This document shows positions 51,446 through 60,728 of a DNA stretch of 64,000 nucleotides, in pieces. Source of the DNA: Nocardiopsis sp. TSRI0078 (GTDB lineage: Bacteria; Actinomycetota; Actinomycetes; Streptosporangiales; Streptosporangiaceae); the NCBI RefSeq assembly GCF_001905145.1, contig NZ_LWLB01000032.1:222622-286621 (forward strand). Reading direction: 5' to 3'. The notes beneath the pieces were generated by a model, which did not search any database, was not told the origin of the DNA, and saw only the letters and a program-made list of their open reading frames with translations. The stretch's first letter is position 1. Every line of letters begins with the position of its first letter. Both the position numbers and the translations under genes were made by a program.

Positions 51446-51759
51446 ACGTGTTCACGACTCCTTCCGAGTCAGGCTCCAGTACTTTCCGTGATAATTCTGT
51501 GACATAGAGTCACCAGTGTCCACGAACCTCCGAGTACGGGAGTTTCGGAGCGACCACGGGTACGCTCCCGCGCGAGGACTCCCCAAGAACCGGCAAAGTC
51601 CCCGAAGCGCCGTGCGCGGGAGCCGGTGGGCGGTCCGTGCGCTCCATACATTGGCCACGGCGAAGTGGGTAGTGCTGCGTCCAACGGCTACAGACGCACT
51701 CGGCCACGGACGGACGCGAGGCGTCCCGCCCCACGACACGGAGAAGGAGCGCTGCACAT
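51446..51759. other. Divergent promoter region of the secreted protein and ndh genes
   Basis: About 310 bp, no supported gene. The left end is AT-richer (CGTGATAATTCTGTGACATAG), likely the promoter area of the secreted protein gene or ndh. No palindromes stood out. Confidence 0.4.
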
Positions 51760-53136
51760 ATGTCTCGGCCTCGGATCGTGGTGGTCGGCGCGGGTTTTGG
51801 CGGTCTGCACACCCTGCGTCACCTCGAACGTCGTATCCCGGCGGGTGCGGCGGACATCGCCCTCGTCGCGCCGCACGACTACATGCTCTACAGCCCGCTG
51901 CTGCCCCAGGTGGCCTCGGGGCTGCTCACACCCCAGTCGGTGGCCATGTCCGTGCACCGGCTCACCAGGCAGACCAGGCTCGTCCCCGGGCACGCCATCG
52001 GCGTGGACACCCAGGACCGGGTGGTCGTCGTACGGCGGCCCACCGGTGAACTCGCCCCGGTCCGCTACGACCGGCTGGTCCTGGCTCCCGGCGGCGTCAC
52101 CCGGGCCTTCGACATCCCCGGCCTGGCCGATCACGCCTACGGAGCCAAGACCCTGGCCGAGGCGGTGCTCCTGCGGGACCACGTGCTCGCCCAGCTGGAA
52201 CTGGCCAACGACAGCCGCGACCCGGCCGAGCGCGAGGAGCGCTGCCGCTTCGTCGTCGTCGGCGGCGGTTACACCGGTGTGGAGACCGCGGCCTCGCTCA
52301 TGCGCCTGTGCGAGGAGGCGGCCAAGCGCTACCCGGAACTGCGCTCGGTGATCCGCTGGCACCTGGTCGACATCGCGCCCAAGGTGCTGCCCGAACTCGG
52401 CGACCGCCTCGGGCGCAAGGCGCTCGACCTGCTGCGCTCCATGGGCATCGAGGTCAAGCTGGAGGTGTCCGTGCGGGAGGTGACCGCCGACAAGGTGGTC
52501 CTCACCGACGGCCGCGCCCTGCCCTGCCGCACCCTCATCTGGACGGCGGGCGTCTCGCCCAGCCCGCTGATGGAGACCCTGGACAAGCCCACCCAGAAGG
52601 GCCGCCTGGAGGTGGACTCCGACCTGCGGGTACCCGGCCTCGACGACGTGTTCGCGGTCGGCGACGCCGCGGCGGTGCCCAACCTCTCGCACGAGGAGAG
52701 CGAGTACTGCCCGCCGACGGCCCAGTACGCCACGCGCCAGGCGGCCACCGTCGCCGAGAACGTGGTCTCGTCCGTCCTGGGGCGCCCGATGAAGGAGTTC
52801 CGGCACAGGGACATGGGCCTGGTGGTGGACCTGAGCGGGAACGACGCGCTCGCGCGCGTCATGCAGACGGAACTGAGCGGGCTGCCGGCGCTGGGCGTCA
52901 CCCGCGGGTACCACATGCTGTCGGTGCCCTCCACGACCGCGCGGGCGCGCATCCTGGCCAACTGGGGCATCCGGGCCTTCACCGGCGGCGACATCTCGCG
53001 TCTGGGCTTCGCCGACGGGGGGCGGCCCTCCTCGTTCGTGGCCAACGAGACGGTCGACTACCTGGACGCGGAGTCCACGCGCAGGGAGGGCGCGCGCCTG
53101 CTGGACAACATGCGGGAGCGCTACGGCAAGGACTGA
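51760..53136 (+). CDS. ndh: Type II NADH dehydrogenase (NDH-2)
   Basis: 458 residues. The FAD motif GAGFGGLHTLRHL is at about 10-22, the NADH motif VVGGGYTGVETAASL at about 165-179, and the second FAD segment VFAVGDAAAVP at about 299-309. NDH-2 passes electrons from NADH to menaquinone without pumping protons and is attached to the inner membrane face. AAGGAG lies 11 bases before the ATG. It is a single gene, closed by a strong terminator. Confidence 0.92.
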   Translation: MSRPRIVVVGAGFGGLHTLRHLERRIPAGAADIALVAPHDYMLYSPLLPQVASGLLTPQSVAMSVHRLTRQTRLVPGHAIGVDTQDRVVVVRRPTGELAPVRYDRLVLAPGGVTRAFDIPGLADHAYGAKTLAEAVLLRDHVLAQLELANDSRDPAEREERCRFVVVGGGYTGVETAASLMRLCEEAAKRYPELRSVIRWHLVDIAPKVLPELGDRLGRKALDLLRSMGIEVKLEVSVREVTADKVVLTDGRALPCRTLIWTAGVSPSPLMETLDKPTQKGRLEVDSDLRVPGLDDVFAVGDAAAVPNLSHEESEYCPPTAQYATRQAATVAENVVSSVLGRPMKEFRHRDMGLVVDLSGNDALARVMQTELSGLPALGVTRGYHMLSVPSTTARARILANWGIRAFTGGDISRLGFADGGRPSSFVANETVDYLDAESTRREGARLLDNMRERYGKD

Positions 53137-53176
53137 GGGAAGAGCCGGGCCCGCGCGGCGGACACCCGTCGCACAC

Positions 53177-53211
53177 CGGTCGACCAGCCGCGGGGGACGG
53201 CTGGTCGACCG
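53177..53211. terminator. Bidirectional terminator after ndh
   Basis: Perfect 14-bp stem CGGTCGACCAGCCG / CGGCTGGTCGACCG with a seven-base loop, between convergent genes. Confidence 0.85.
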
Positions 53212-53233
53212 CGGGCCGCGAGCGCCGGAGCCC

Positions 53234-53560
53234 TCAGGACCGGACCAGGCGGGCGATCGCGTCGGAGGCCTCGCGCACCTTCTCGTCCGCCTCCTCGCCG
53301 CCGCTGGCGACCGCGTTGGCCACGCAGTGCTTGAGGTGCTCGTCGAGCATGGACAGCGCGAAGGACTGCAGCGCCTTGTTCGCCGCCGCGGTCTGGGTCA
53401 GGACGTCGATGCAGTACTGGTCGGACTCGACCATCCGCTGCAGGCCGCGGATCTGCCCCTCGATACGGCGCAGCCGGTTGATGTGGCTCTGCTTGTCGTT
53501 ACTGTAACCATGGGTCGCAGCCATGCTCCCGCTTCCGTGTCGTTCCTGCCCAGATGCCAT
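53234..53560 (-). CDS. CsoR/RcnR family metal-sensitive repressor
   Basis: 108 residues from the ATG at 53558-53560, chosen for GAGGGGG seven bases upstream; an internal ATG at 53524 would give 96 residues. The whole DUF156 helical fold is present: HINRLRRIEGQIRGLQRMVESDQYC, then DEHLKHC. The Cys at DQYC and the His/Cys of HLKHC are the Cu(I)-binding triad of CsoR. Typical members repress copper exporters; no copA or copZ is adjacent, so its target lies elsewhere or it acts on another signal such as persulfide or formaldehyde. Confidence 0.88.
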   Translation of the reverse strand: MASGQERHGSGSMAATHGYSNDKQSHINRLRRIEGQIRGLQRMVESDQYCIDVLTQTAAANKALQSFALSMLDEHLKHCVANAVASGGEEADEKVREASDAIARLVRS

Positions 53561-53822
53561 TACCATACCCCCTCGCGGTATCCAACGACGGGGGTCGGGA
53601 ACGCATTCCGCCGGTAGGCGCCCCCACGGGCGCGCGTACCGCCGATGTGGCCGTAACAGGAGTTTCCCAGACGAACGGGGGCCAGGCACCGGTAACCGGA
53701 CACCGGGACGGAACCCGCCGGTGCCCGGTGCCCGCCGCCGGGCGTCAACACCGGGGCCGGTCTGGGTAAATCGCGGGTGTCGGGTCCTTGCCCGGGCCCC
53801 GGGCCGCGCCCACCATGGCCGT

Positions 53823-54068
53823 ATGAACGACAGCGCCGAGAACGACATCATGGCCACCATCCGGGAGCTGATCGACGAGGAGCACGCGCTCCGCGCCACC
53901 CCCGAAGGGCTGGACCCGAACGAGCGCACCCGTATGAAGGAGGTCGAGCGGGCGCTCGACCAGTGCTGGGACCTGCTCCGGCAGCGGCGCGCCCGCAGCG
54001 AGTTCGACCAGGACCCCGACCAGGCCGAGGTCCGGCCCGCCTCGGAAGTGGAGAACTACCGGCAGTAG
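53823..54068 (+). CDS. DUF2630-type small conserved protein
   Basis: 81 residues, hydrophilic and mostly helical: IMATIRELIDEEHALRAT, then RMKEVERALDQCWDLLRQRRA, ending in an acidic disordered tail. This pattern is widespread in actinobacteria as a family of unknown function. The predicted coiled helices suggest a small dimeric protein. No operon link is certain; the next gene starts 108 bp downstream. Confidence 0.8.
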   Translation: MNDSAENDIMATIRELIDEEHALRATPEGLDPNERTRMKEVERALDQCWDLLRQRRARSEFDQDPDQAEVRPASEVENYRQ

Positions 54069-54176
54069 GCACCGAAAGGCGAAACCCCGCGTGCTCCACG
54101 AGCGTCAACACGGGTACACCGGAGCCGGGGCGGGATCCGCGCGGCCCCGCCCCCTCTGGAGCACAGAAGGAAGCGC

Positions 54177-54821
54177 ATGTTCGCCACACTCACGGGACTG
54201 GGCCTGGCCTCCGCGGCGGGGCTCAACGCCTACATCCCCCTCCTGGCGGTCGGGCTGATCGCCCGCTTCACCGACCTGGTCCCGCTCGGCGAGTCCTGGC
54301 AGTGGATCGAGCACCCCGTCACCCTCGTGACCCTCACCGTGCTGCTGGTCGTGGAGTTCTTCGCCGACAAGGTGCCCGCGGTCGACAGCGTCAACGACGT
54401 CCTCCAGACCGTCGTGCGCCCCACCTCCGGCGGCATCACCTTCGGCGCGGGCGCCTCCGCCGTGGAACTCACCGAGATCACCGGCGCGGCGTCCGGTACC
54501 GCGACGGGGGAGGGGGGCTCCTGGGCACCGGTCGCCGCGGGCGTGGTCGTCGCCCTGCTCCTCCACCTGGCCAAGACCCTGGCCCGGCCGGTCGTCAACA
54601 GCGCGACCGCCGGCTGCGCCGCCCCGGTCGTCTCCCTCCTGGAGGACGTGGTCAGCCTCCTCACCTCGCTGCTGGCCATCCTGCTGCCCGTCCTCGTCCT
54701 CGTCGTGTTCCCGCTCATGGTGCTGGCCGGGGTGTGGGCGGTCCGGCGCGCACGGCGCCGGCGCCGTGCGCGGAGCGAGGGCGCGAAGGACCGCCGGGCC
54801 GACGGCGCGGTACCGGAGTGA
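54177..54821 (+). CDS. DUF4126-type membrane protein
   Basis: 214 residues with about four to five membrane segments. The start LTGLGLASAAGLNAYIPLLAVGLIARF and the FFADKVPAVDSVNDVLQTVVRPTSGG segment are characteristic of this family. The C-terminal tail is highly basic (RRARRRRRARSE), so it is probably cytoplasmic. Function unknown. Confidence 0.8.
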   Translation: MFATLTGLGLASAAGLNAYIPLLAVGLIARFTDLVPLGESWQWIEHPVTLVTLTVLLVVEFFADKVPAVDSVNDVLQTVVRPTSGGITFGAGASAVELTEITGAASGTATGEGGSWAPVAAGVVVALLLHLAKTLARPVVNSATAGCAAPVVSLLEDVVSLLTSLLAILLPVLVLVVFPLMVLAGVWAVRRARRRRRARSEGAKDRRADGAVPE

Positions 54822-54906
54822 GGCCGTGGCCCGGGCGCGCGGGCCCGGGCCGACGTGGTGTAGAACGCATACCCGTACCCGGACGAGTGCCCGTAAAGTG
54901 CAGCCA

Positions 54907-55581
54907 ATGGCTGAGACGACTTTTGACCGACGCGACATCACCCACATCGTCTGGGACTGGAACGGCACCCTCCTGGACGACAACCACGCCAACCTCGCGG
55001 CGGTGAACGCCGTGTGCGAGCTGTTCGGCCGCGACCCCGTGGAGCTGGACCACTGGCGCTCCGTCTTCCGGCGCCCCCTCGTCCCCTGCTACGAGGAGCT
55101 CCTCGGCCGCGCCCTGGAGGACGGCGACTGGGAGCGGGTCGAGCAGCTCTACGACAGCAGCTATCTGAAGCACCTGCCCTCCTGCGACCTGACCGCGGGC
55201 GTTCCCGACGTGCTGCACGAGTGGGCCCGCGACGGGGGGACCCAGTCCCTGCTGTCCATGGCCTCGCACGACCACCTGGTGCCGCTCATCACCGAGCGCG
55301 GCCTCACTCCCCACTTCACCCGGGTGGACGGCCGCCAGTTCACGACCGAGCACGACTCCAAGGCGGAGCACCTGGTGCGCCACCTCGACCAGCAGGGCCT
55401 CGACCCGTCCAAGGTCGTGCTCGTCGGCGACATCGACGACGACGCCCGCGCCGCGCGCGAGGCCGGGGCGAGCTCGATCCTGGTCACCAGCGGCCTGATG
55501 TCCCGCGACCGGCTGGAGGCGACCGGCTCCCTCGTGGTCGACTCCCCGGTGGACGCCGTGGCCGCGCTGCGCGGGGCCTGA
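54907..55581 (+). CDS. HAD family hydrolase, phosphoglycolate phosphatase-like
   Basis: 224 residues. HAD motif I is DWNGTLLDD (about 17-25; the nucleophile Asp is the first and Asn replaces the usual general-acid Asp, as in many members that read D-x-N-G-T), motif II LSMASHD, motif III Lys near HDSKAEH and motif IV VGDIDDDARAA. The cap is the helical C1 type. It should dephosphorylate a small phosphate ester; the exact substrate is unknown. Upstream ribosome site is weak. Confidence 0.85.
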   Translation: MAETTFDRRDITHIVWDWNGTLLDDNHANLAAVNAVCELFGRDPVELDHWRSVFRRPLVPCYEELLGRALEDGDWERVEQLYDSSYLKHLPSCDLTAGVPDVLHEWARDGGTQSLLSMASHDHLVPLITERGLTPHFTRVDGRQFTTEHDSKAEHLVRHLDQQGLDPSKVVLVGDIDDDARAAREAGASSILVTSGLMSRDRLEATGSLVVDSPVDAVAALRGA

Positions 55582-55884
55582 GCCCTCCGCGGCCCCGGAC
55601 CCGCGGGACCCCTCGCGCCCTCGGGGCCGGGCCGCGGGCCCGGCCGCGCAAAGGTCCGGTCATGGGCCCCTCCCAGACCGCGGCGACCGTCAATGGGGGC
55701 CTCCCACACCCTCCCGCCCGCCACCGGGTGGGCCTCCCACAGCCGCGGCCACCCTCCGTTGACCTGCGTACTCGGCGCGTGCCCCGGCCCGGTGAACCCG
55801 AGGCCGGGACGCGACCGCGTTCACGTGGTGTTGTTAGATGGACCTCACAGCAACACACAGCCACGCAAATGGGAAGGCGGGCCA
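55582..55884. other. Intergenic region before acetoacetyl-CoA synthetase
   Basis: About 300 bp. The left half is extremely GC-rich with self-complementary CGGGCCGCGGGCCCG-type sequence that may terminate the HAD transcript; a GGGCCTCCCACA element occurs twice. Near the right end GTGTTG (55828-55833) and CAACAC (55851-55856) form an inverted repeat across a possible promoter. No gene is supported. Confidence 0.4.
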
Positions 55885-57930
55885 ATGACGGAGAGCAGCG
55901 TGCCCCGTGTGCTCTGGCAGCCCGACGAGGAGAGGATCGCCTCCTCCAACATCGTCGCGTTCGCCCAGTGGGCCGCGGAGAACAAGGGGGTCCGGGCCTT
56001 CGGAGAGGGGAACGCCCCCGCGTCCTTCGACTACGACTCCCTGTGGCGCTGGTCGGTCACCGACATCGACGGTTTCTGGGAGTCGGTCTGGGAGTACTAC
56101 GGAGTCCGCTCCGAGACCCCCTACGAGCGGGTCCTCGGCGAGCGGAGCATGCCCGGAGCCGAGTGGTTCCCCGGCGCCACCCTCAACTACGTCCAGCACG
56201 TCTTCGAGGGCCGTGACGACGACCGCGTCGCCATCCGGCACGCCACCGAGCTGCGACCCCTGGGGGAGTGGACCTGGGGCGAGCTGCGCCGGCGCACCGC
56301 GGCCATCGCCGCCGGACTGCGCGGACTCGGCGTGGGCCCCGGCGACCGCGTGGTCGCCTACCTGCCCAACCTGCCCGAGACCGTCGCCGCGTTCTACGCC
56401 GTGGCCTCCCTCGGCGCCGTCTGGTCCTCCTGCTCACCGGACTTCGGCGTGCGCAGCGTCATCGACCGCTTCGCGCAGATCGAGCCCAAGGTCCTCCTCG
56501 CCGTCGACGGCTACCGCTACGGCGGCAAGGACTTCGACCGCCGCCCGGTCGTGGAGGAGCTGCGCGCGGCCCTGCCCACCGTCGAGCACACCGTCCTCCT
56601 CGACTACCTGCACCCCGGCCAGACCCTCGACGGCACCCTCCCCTGGGCCGGACTGGAGGAGTCCGGGGGCGGAGCCGGGCTTGAGTTCACCCCCGTCCCC
56701 TTCGACCACCCCCTGTGGGTGCTCTACTCCTCGGGCACCACCGGCCTGCCCAAGGCCATCGTCCACGGGCACGGCGGCACCCTCCTCGAACAGCTCAAGA
56801 ACCTGCACCTGCACCTGGACGCCCAGGAGCACGACCGGGTCTTCTGGTTCACCACCACCGGTTGGATGATGTGGAACTTCCTGGTCAGCGTCCTGCTGAC
56901 CAAGGCCTCCATCGTCCTGTACGACGGCAGCCCCGCCCACCCGTCGCCCTCCGCCACCCCCAGCGGACGGCCTTCGGCCGCGGTGCCCTCCTCCCCCGAC
57001 CTGGGAGCGCTGTGGGACCTGGCCGCCGACGCCGGGGTCACCGTCTTCGGCACCAGCGCCGGGTTCCTCTCCTCCTGCATGAAGGAGGGCGTCAGCCCCC
57101 GCCGGGGCCGCGACCTGTCCGCTCTCAAGGCCATCGGCTCCACCGGCTCCCCGCTCAGCCCCGAGGCCTTCGCCTGGGTCTACGACGAGTTCGACGAGGA
57201 CCTGTGGCTGTTCTCCACCTCCGGCGGCACCGACGTGTGCAGCTGCCTGGTCGGCGGCACCCCCACCCTGCCGGTCCACGAGGGCGAGATCCAGTCCCGC
57301 GCCCTCGGCATGGCCGTCGCCTCGTGGGACCCCGACGGCAAGGAGCTCGTCAACGAGGTCGGCGAGCTCGTCGTGACCCGGCCGGCCCCGTCCATGCCCC
57401 TCTTCCTGTGGGGGGACGACAGCGGCGAGCGCCTCCGCGACAGCTACTTCTCCGTCTACCCGGGCATCTGGCGCCACGGCGACTGGATCGAGATCACCGA
57501 CCGCGGCACCGCCGTCATCTACGGCCGCTCCGACTCGACCATCAACCGCGGCGGCGTGCGCATGGGCACCAGCGAGATCTACCGTGCCGTCCTCGCCCTC
57601 GACGAGGTCGTCGACGCCCTCGTCGTGGACGTGCCCCAGCCCGACGGCTCCTCCCGGATCGAGCTGTTCACCGTCCTGCGGGAGGGCGCCGACCTCGAAG
57701 GCGACCTCCCCAAGGAGATCGCCCGCCGCATCCGCACCGACTGCTCCCCCCGGCACGTTCCCGACCGCGTCCGCGCCATCAGAGCCGTTCCCCGCACCCT
57801 GTCGGGCAAGGTCCTGGAGGTGCCGGTCAAGCGCATCCTCATGGGGGAGAGCCCCGACAAGGTCGCCAGCCGCGACTCGCTGGCCAACCCCGAGGCGCTC
57901 GACGTCTTCAGCGCCCTGAAGGAGGGGTAG
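55885..57930 (+). CDS. Acetoacetate--CoA ligase
   Basis: 681 residues from the ATG at 55885, with GGAAGG upstream. An ANL-superfamily enzyme with the AMP motif YSSGTTGLPKAIVHG (about 288-302), FGTSAGFLSSCMKEG and the C-terminal lysine region RTLSGKVLEVPVKR (about 636-649). The opening WQPDEERI and SLWRWSVTDIDGFW are typical of acetoacetyl-CoA synthetases. It activates acetoacetate, a product of leucine breakdown and polyhydroxybutyrate turnover. A Pro/Ser/Ala-rich stretch of roughly 20 residues (HPSPSATPSGRPSAAVPSS, about 353-371) appears inserted between two otherwise conserved segments. Confidence 0.92.
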   Translation: MTESSVPRVLWQPDEERIASSNIVAFAQWAAENKGVRAFGEGNAPASFDYDSLWRWSVTDIDGFWESVWEYYGVRSETPYERVLGERSMPGAEWFPGATLNYVQHVFEGRDDDRVAIRHATELRPLGEWTWGELRRRTAAIAAGLRGLGVGPGDRVVAYLPNLPETVAAFYAVASLGAVWSSCSPDFGVRSVIDRFAQIEPKVLLAVDGYRYGGKDFDRRPVVEELRAALPTVEHTVLLDYLHPGQTLDGTLPWAGLEESGGGAGLEFTPVPFDHPLWVLYSSGTTGLPKAIVHGHGGTLLEQLKNLHLHLDAQEHDRVFWFTTTGWMMWNFLVSVLLTKASIVLYDGSPAHPSPSATPSGRPSAAVPSSPDLGALWDLAADAGVTVFGTSAGFLSSCMKEGVSPRRGRDLSALKAIGSTGSPLSPEAFAWVYDEFDEDLWLFSTSGGTDVCSCLVGGTPTLPVHEGEIQSRALGMAVASWDPDGKELVNEVGELVVTRPAPSMPLFLWGDDSGERLRDSYFSVYPGIWRHGDWIEITDRGTAVIYGRSDSTINRGGVRMGTSEIYRAVLALDEVVDALVVDVPQPDGSSRIELFTVLREGADLEGDLPKEIARRIRTDCSPRHVPDRVRAIRAVPRTLSGKVLEVPVKRILMGESPDKVASRDSLANPEALDVFSALKEG

Positions 57931-57977
57931 ACGCCTTCGGCCCGGGGCGGGCGGGGCCGGGGCCCGTCCTCCCCGGG

Positions 57978-58011
57978 CCCCGCCCGTGGCCGTCTCCGGC
58001 CACGGGCGGGG
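57978..58011. terminator. Terminator after acetoacetate--CoA ligase
   Basis: Perfect 15-bp stem CCCCGCCCGTGGCCG / CGGCCACGGGCGGGG with the loop TCTC, 48 bp after the stop. Confidence 0.8.
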
Positions 58012-58058
58012 AGGCCGTTGGCTGACGCGGAGGGGCGCCACGGCATAGCCTGGCGGAC

Positions 58059-59339
58059 GTGGCACAGAACCAGTCTGGCGAGACCTCCGCCGCGCCCGTG
58101 GGCGCGCCCTCTCCCAAGGTCCGGATCGACGGCATCGACGCGGCGCGCGCCCTCGCGGTCTTCGGGATGTTCGTCGTCCACCTCGGTGTGGAGTCGATGG
58201 GCCTCCTGTCACCCGAGAACCACGCCTGGGACCTGCACAGCCTCGTGCGGGGCAACTCCTCGGCGCTCTTCGCCCTCCTGGCGGGTGTCTCCCTGGCGAT
58301 GATGACCGGGCGCACCGACCCGGTGGGCGGCGACCCGCTGCGCAGGGCGGCCGTGCGCATCCTCACCCGCGCGGCGCTCATCGGCGTGCTCGGCCTCATG
58401 CTGGACCTCATGGCGGTCCCGGTCGCCGTCATCCTCACCTACTACGCGGGCTTCTTCGTCCTGGCGCTGCCGCTGGCCAGACTGCGCTCCGGCATGCTGT
58501 GGACCGCGGCGGGCACCCTGGCGGTGGTCGGCCCGCCGGTCTCGTTCCTGCTGCGGGACAGCTTCTTCCCGCCCGTTCCGCGCACGGGGGCGGTCACGTC
58601 CTTCGCCGAGTTCTTCCTGACCGGCTACTACCCGGCGGTCACCTTCATGGTCTACGTCTTCGCCGGGATGGCGGTGGGCCGCACGGACCTGACCGCCCTC
58701 GCGGTGCGGCTGCGCCTGCTGGCCGCCGGCGCCGTACTGCTGGTCCTCGGCCACGCGGGCTCCTGGCTGCTGCTGTACCCCATGGGCGGCCTGGACCGGC
58801 TGGTGGAGACCAGCGGCCCCTCCCTGACCGGGCTGTCACCCGACATGGTCACCGACCCGGAGGTGGTGGAGGAGGTGCGCTACGCGGTGACCGACAAGAT
58901 GGAGTCGATCTCCGGGCAGGTGCCCACGGACTCCTGGTGGTGGCTGGCGATCGGCACGCCCCACACCGGCACCACCTTCGAGATGGCCGAGGCGGTCGGC
59001 CAGGGACTCGTGGTGCTGGTGGTGTGCATGTTCCTGTGCGACCGCCTGCGCGTCCTCATGTACCCGCTGACCTCGGTCGGCCGGATGCCGCTGACCGTCT
59101 ACACCGGGCACATCCTGGCCCTGGCGGTGGTCATCTCCGTCTCCGGGTTCGAGTGGCACCAGCCCTGGCTGCTGGAGCAGTTCGTCCTCGCCTCCCTGCT
59201 CTTCGCCACCCTGTGGCGACTGGTCGTGGGCAGGGGGCCGGCCGAACTCGTCCTCGGCGAGGCGGCCGCCGGCATGGTCTCCCTGGTGGAGGAGCGCAGA
59301 GCCGCCGGCGGCCCTAGCGGCGGTCGTCCCGGCGGGTGA
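58059..59339 (+). CDS. DUF418/heparan-acetyltransferase-like integral membrane protein
   Basis: 426 residues from the GTG at 58059. A short soluble N-terminus is followed by about ten membrane helices. IDGIDAARALAVFGMFVVHLG at the start is the common opening of DUF1624/DUF418 membrane proteins, and VGRMPLTVYTGHILALAV near residues 345-362 is the DUF418 C-terminal signature. Such proteins are linked to acyl transfer or nisin-like resistance in some genera, but no role is established. The last 26 bases overlap the convergent gene. Confidence 0.82.
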   Translation: MAQNQSGETSAAPVGAPSPKVRIDGIDAARALAVFGMFVVHLGVESMGLLSPENHAWDLHSLVRGNSSALFALLAGVSLAMMTGRTDPVGGDPLRRAAVRILTRAALIGVLGLMLDLMAVPVAVILTYYAGFFVLALPLARLRSGMLWTAAGTLAVVGPPVSFLLRDSFFPPVPRTGAVTSFAEFFLTGYYPAVTFMVYVFAGMAVGRTDLTALAVRLRLLAAGAVLLVLGHAGSWLLLYPMGGLDRLVETSGPSLTGLSPDMVTDPEVVEEVRYAVTDKMESISGQVPTDSWWWLAIGTPHTGTTFEMAEAVGQGLVVLVVCMFLCDRLRVLMYPLTSVGRMPLTVYTGHILALAVVISVSGFEWHQPWLLEQFVLASLLFATLWRLVVGRGPAELVLGEAAAGMVSLVEERRAAGGPSGGRPGG

Positions 59340-60003
59340 TGTGGGCCGAGGTGCGGTCGCGGTGGGCGAGGGAGTCGGTGGTGGTCCGGGAGTTCTGCCG
59401 CATGAGCCTTCGCGCGTCGTCGGCCGCGGACCGCGCCACCGACGGGCTGGCCACCGGACGCTGCGACACCTCCGCGTCCTCGGGCAGCCCGATGTCCATC
59501 GGCAGGCCCGCACGGCTGATCACACGCAGCTGGGCGGCCTCCTGCGACCTGGAGGGGCGGATGTCGCCGTTGGGGGTCCGCCACGCCTTCATCCGAGCGC
59601 GCAGCCACTCGGTGCCCTGGTAGTCCGGGCCCTTGGGCCAGGGCACACCGTCGGGGCGGTGGCCCAGGGCGTGCAGCACGTCGGCGACGGTCCACCCGGC
59701 CGAGAAGAACCGGGCGGTCTCCTCCCGCAGCACCCGAAAGTCCACGCGGCGCAGCGAGGCGTCCTCGCGGTGCAGCGTCTCGCAGGCGTTGTGCACGTCG
59801 CGCGGGGTGTGCCGGGGTCGGTGCAGCGGATCGGCCTCGGGCCTGCGCAGCAGCGAGTCGTCCACCGTCACGATCACCTCGCCCCGGCGGTTGTCCCAGA
59901 TGCCGACCTCCTCGCGCGCCCAGCCCTGGGACTCGGCCAGGGCCACGGCCATCTTCCGCAGGTCGACCTGGTCGTCGTCGCTACTGATCCGAAGCTCCGC
60001 CAT
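59314..60003 (-). CDS. Conserved hypothetical protein
   Basis: 229 residues from the ATG at 60001-60003. It is soluble, mainly charged, without signal peptide or membrane segments. A central segment (LRRVDFRVLREETARFFSAGWTVADVLHALGHRPDG, then WPKGPDYQGTEWLRARMKAWR) is likely a helical, possibly nucleic-acid-binding domain, resembling helicase or replication-associated pieces of actinomycetes. The C-terminal 60 residues look disordered and Arg/Ser/Thr-rich. I do not recognise the family. Confidence 0.65.
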   Translation of the reverse strand: MAELRISSDDDQVDLRKMAVALAESQGWAREEVGIWDNRRGEVIVTVDDSLLRRPEADPLHRPRHTPRDVHNACETLHREDASLRRVDFRVLREETARFFSAGWTVADVLHALGHRPDGVPWPKGPDYQGTEWLRARMKAWRTPNGDIRPSRSQEAAQLRVISRAGLPMDIGLPEDAEVSQRPVASPSVARSAADDARRLMRQNSRTTTDSLAHRDRTSAHITRRDDRR

Positions 60004-60080
60004 GGTGACCAGGTTAGGCGCTCCCGGTCCCGGTCCGGGTCCTCGTCGCGGCTCTTCGCGCGAGTCCTCCCGAGCCCCGC

Positions 60081-60728
60081 TCAGGCCTTCGGGACCAGGG
60101 GCCGGGCCATCACCAGCTGCGCCTTCCCCGCGGCGTCCAGGAAACGGTGGCCGGTGAAGGCGAACCCGGCGGCGCCGTAGACGCGCGCCGCCGCGTGGTT
60201 GGCCTCGTCGACGCACAGCACCAGTTCGGTGGCGTGCGGGGCCACGTCGGCGGCCAGCCGGTCCAGCAGCGGGGCGGAGCACACGGCACGCCCCACGCCC
60301 CGGCCCTGCCAGGCCGTGGTGAGGTAGAAGGCGCGCAGCAGCACGGCGTGCGCCGGGTCGGGGACCAGGTCGCGGGCGTGCACGGCCCGGTCCAGGACAC
60401 CGAACCCCGCGCAGGCGGCCCGAGCCCCGGCGGCGTCGGCCACGGGGTGCCCGGCGGCGGTGACGGCGAAGGGCGTGCGCGCCGGATCGGCGTCGGCGGC
60501 GGGCAGGGTGGTCACCGGCAGCCCCACGTGCCCGCGCTGGCCGGGCGGGAGCCGGTGCCGGAGCACGGCCTCCCGCAGCAGGGCCGTCTCCGGGGTCCGC
60601 CGGTCCAACCGCACCAGGCGCACCGGTTGCGTCCCGGCGGGCGCGGGCCCGCCCGCGCCCGGGGCCGCGCCCCCGCTCACGCCCCCGCTTCCGTCGGTCC
60701 GGCGGTCGGCCCGTCCTGCCGTGTCCAC
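60081..60728 (-). CDS. GNAT family N-acetyltransferase
   Basis: 215 residues from the GTG at 60726-60728, chosen for GAGG six bases upstream; longer starts at 60740, 60767 and 60842 are possible. The GNAT acetyl-CoA loop is FYLTTAWQGRGVGRAVCSAPLL and the C-terminal helix-strand NHAAARVYGAAGFAFTGHRFL is typical. The first 45 residues are Gly/Ala/Pro-rich and may be linker. The acetyl acceptor is unknown. Confidence 0.8.
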   Translation of the reverse strand: MDTAGRADRRTDGSGGVSGGAAPGAGGPAPAGTQPVRLVRLDRRTPETALLREAVLRHRLPPGQRGHVGLPVTTLPAADADPARTPFAVTAAGHPVADAAGARAACAGFGVLDRAVHARDLVPDPAHAVLLRAFYLTTAWQGRGVGRAVCSAPLLDRLAADVAPHATELVLCVDEANHAAARVYGAAGFAFTGHRFLDAAGKAQLVMARPLVPKA

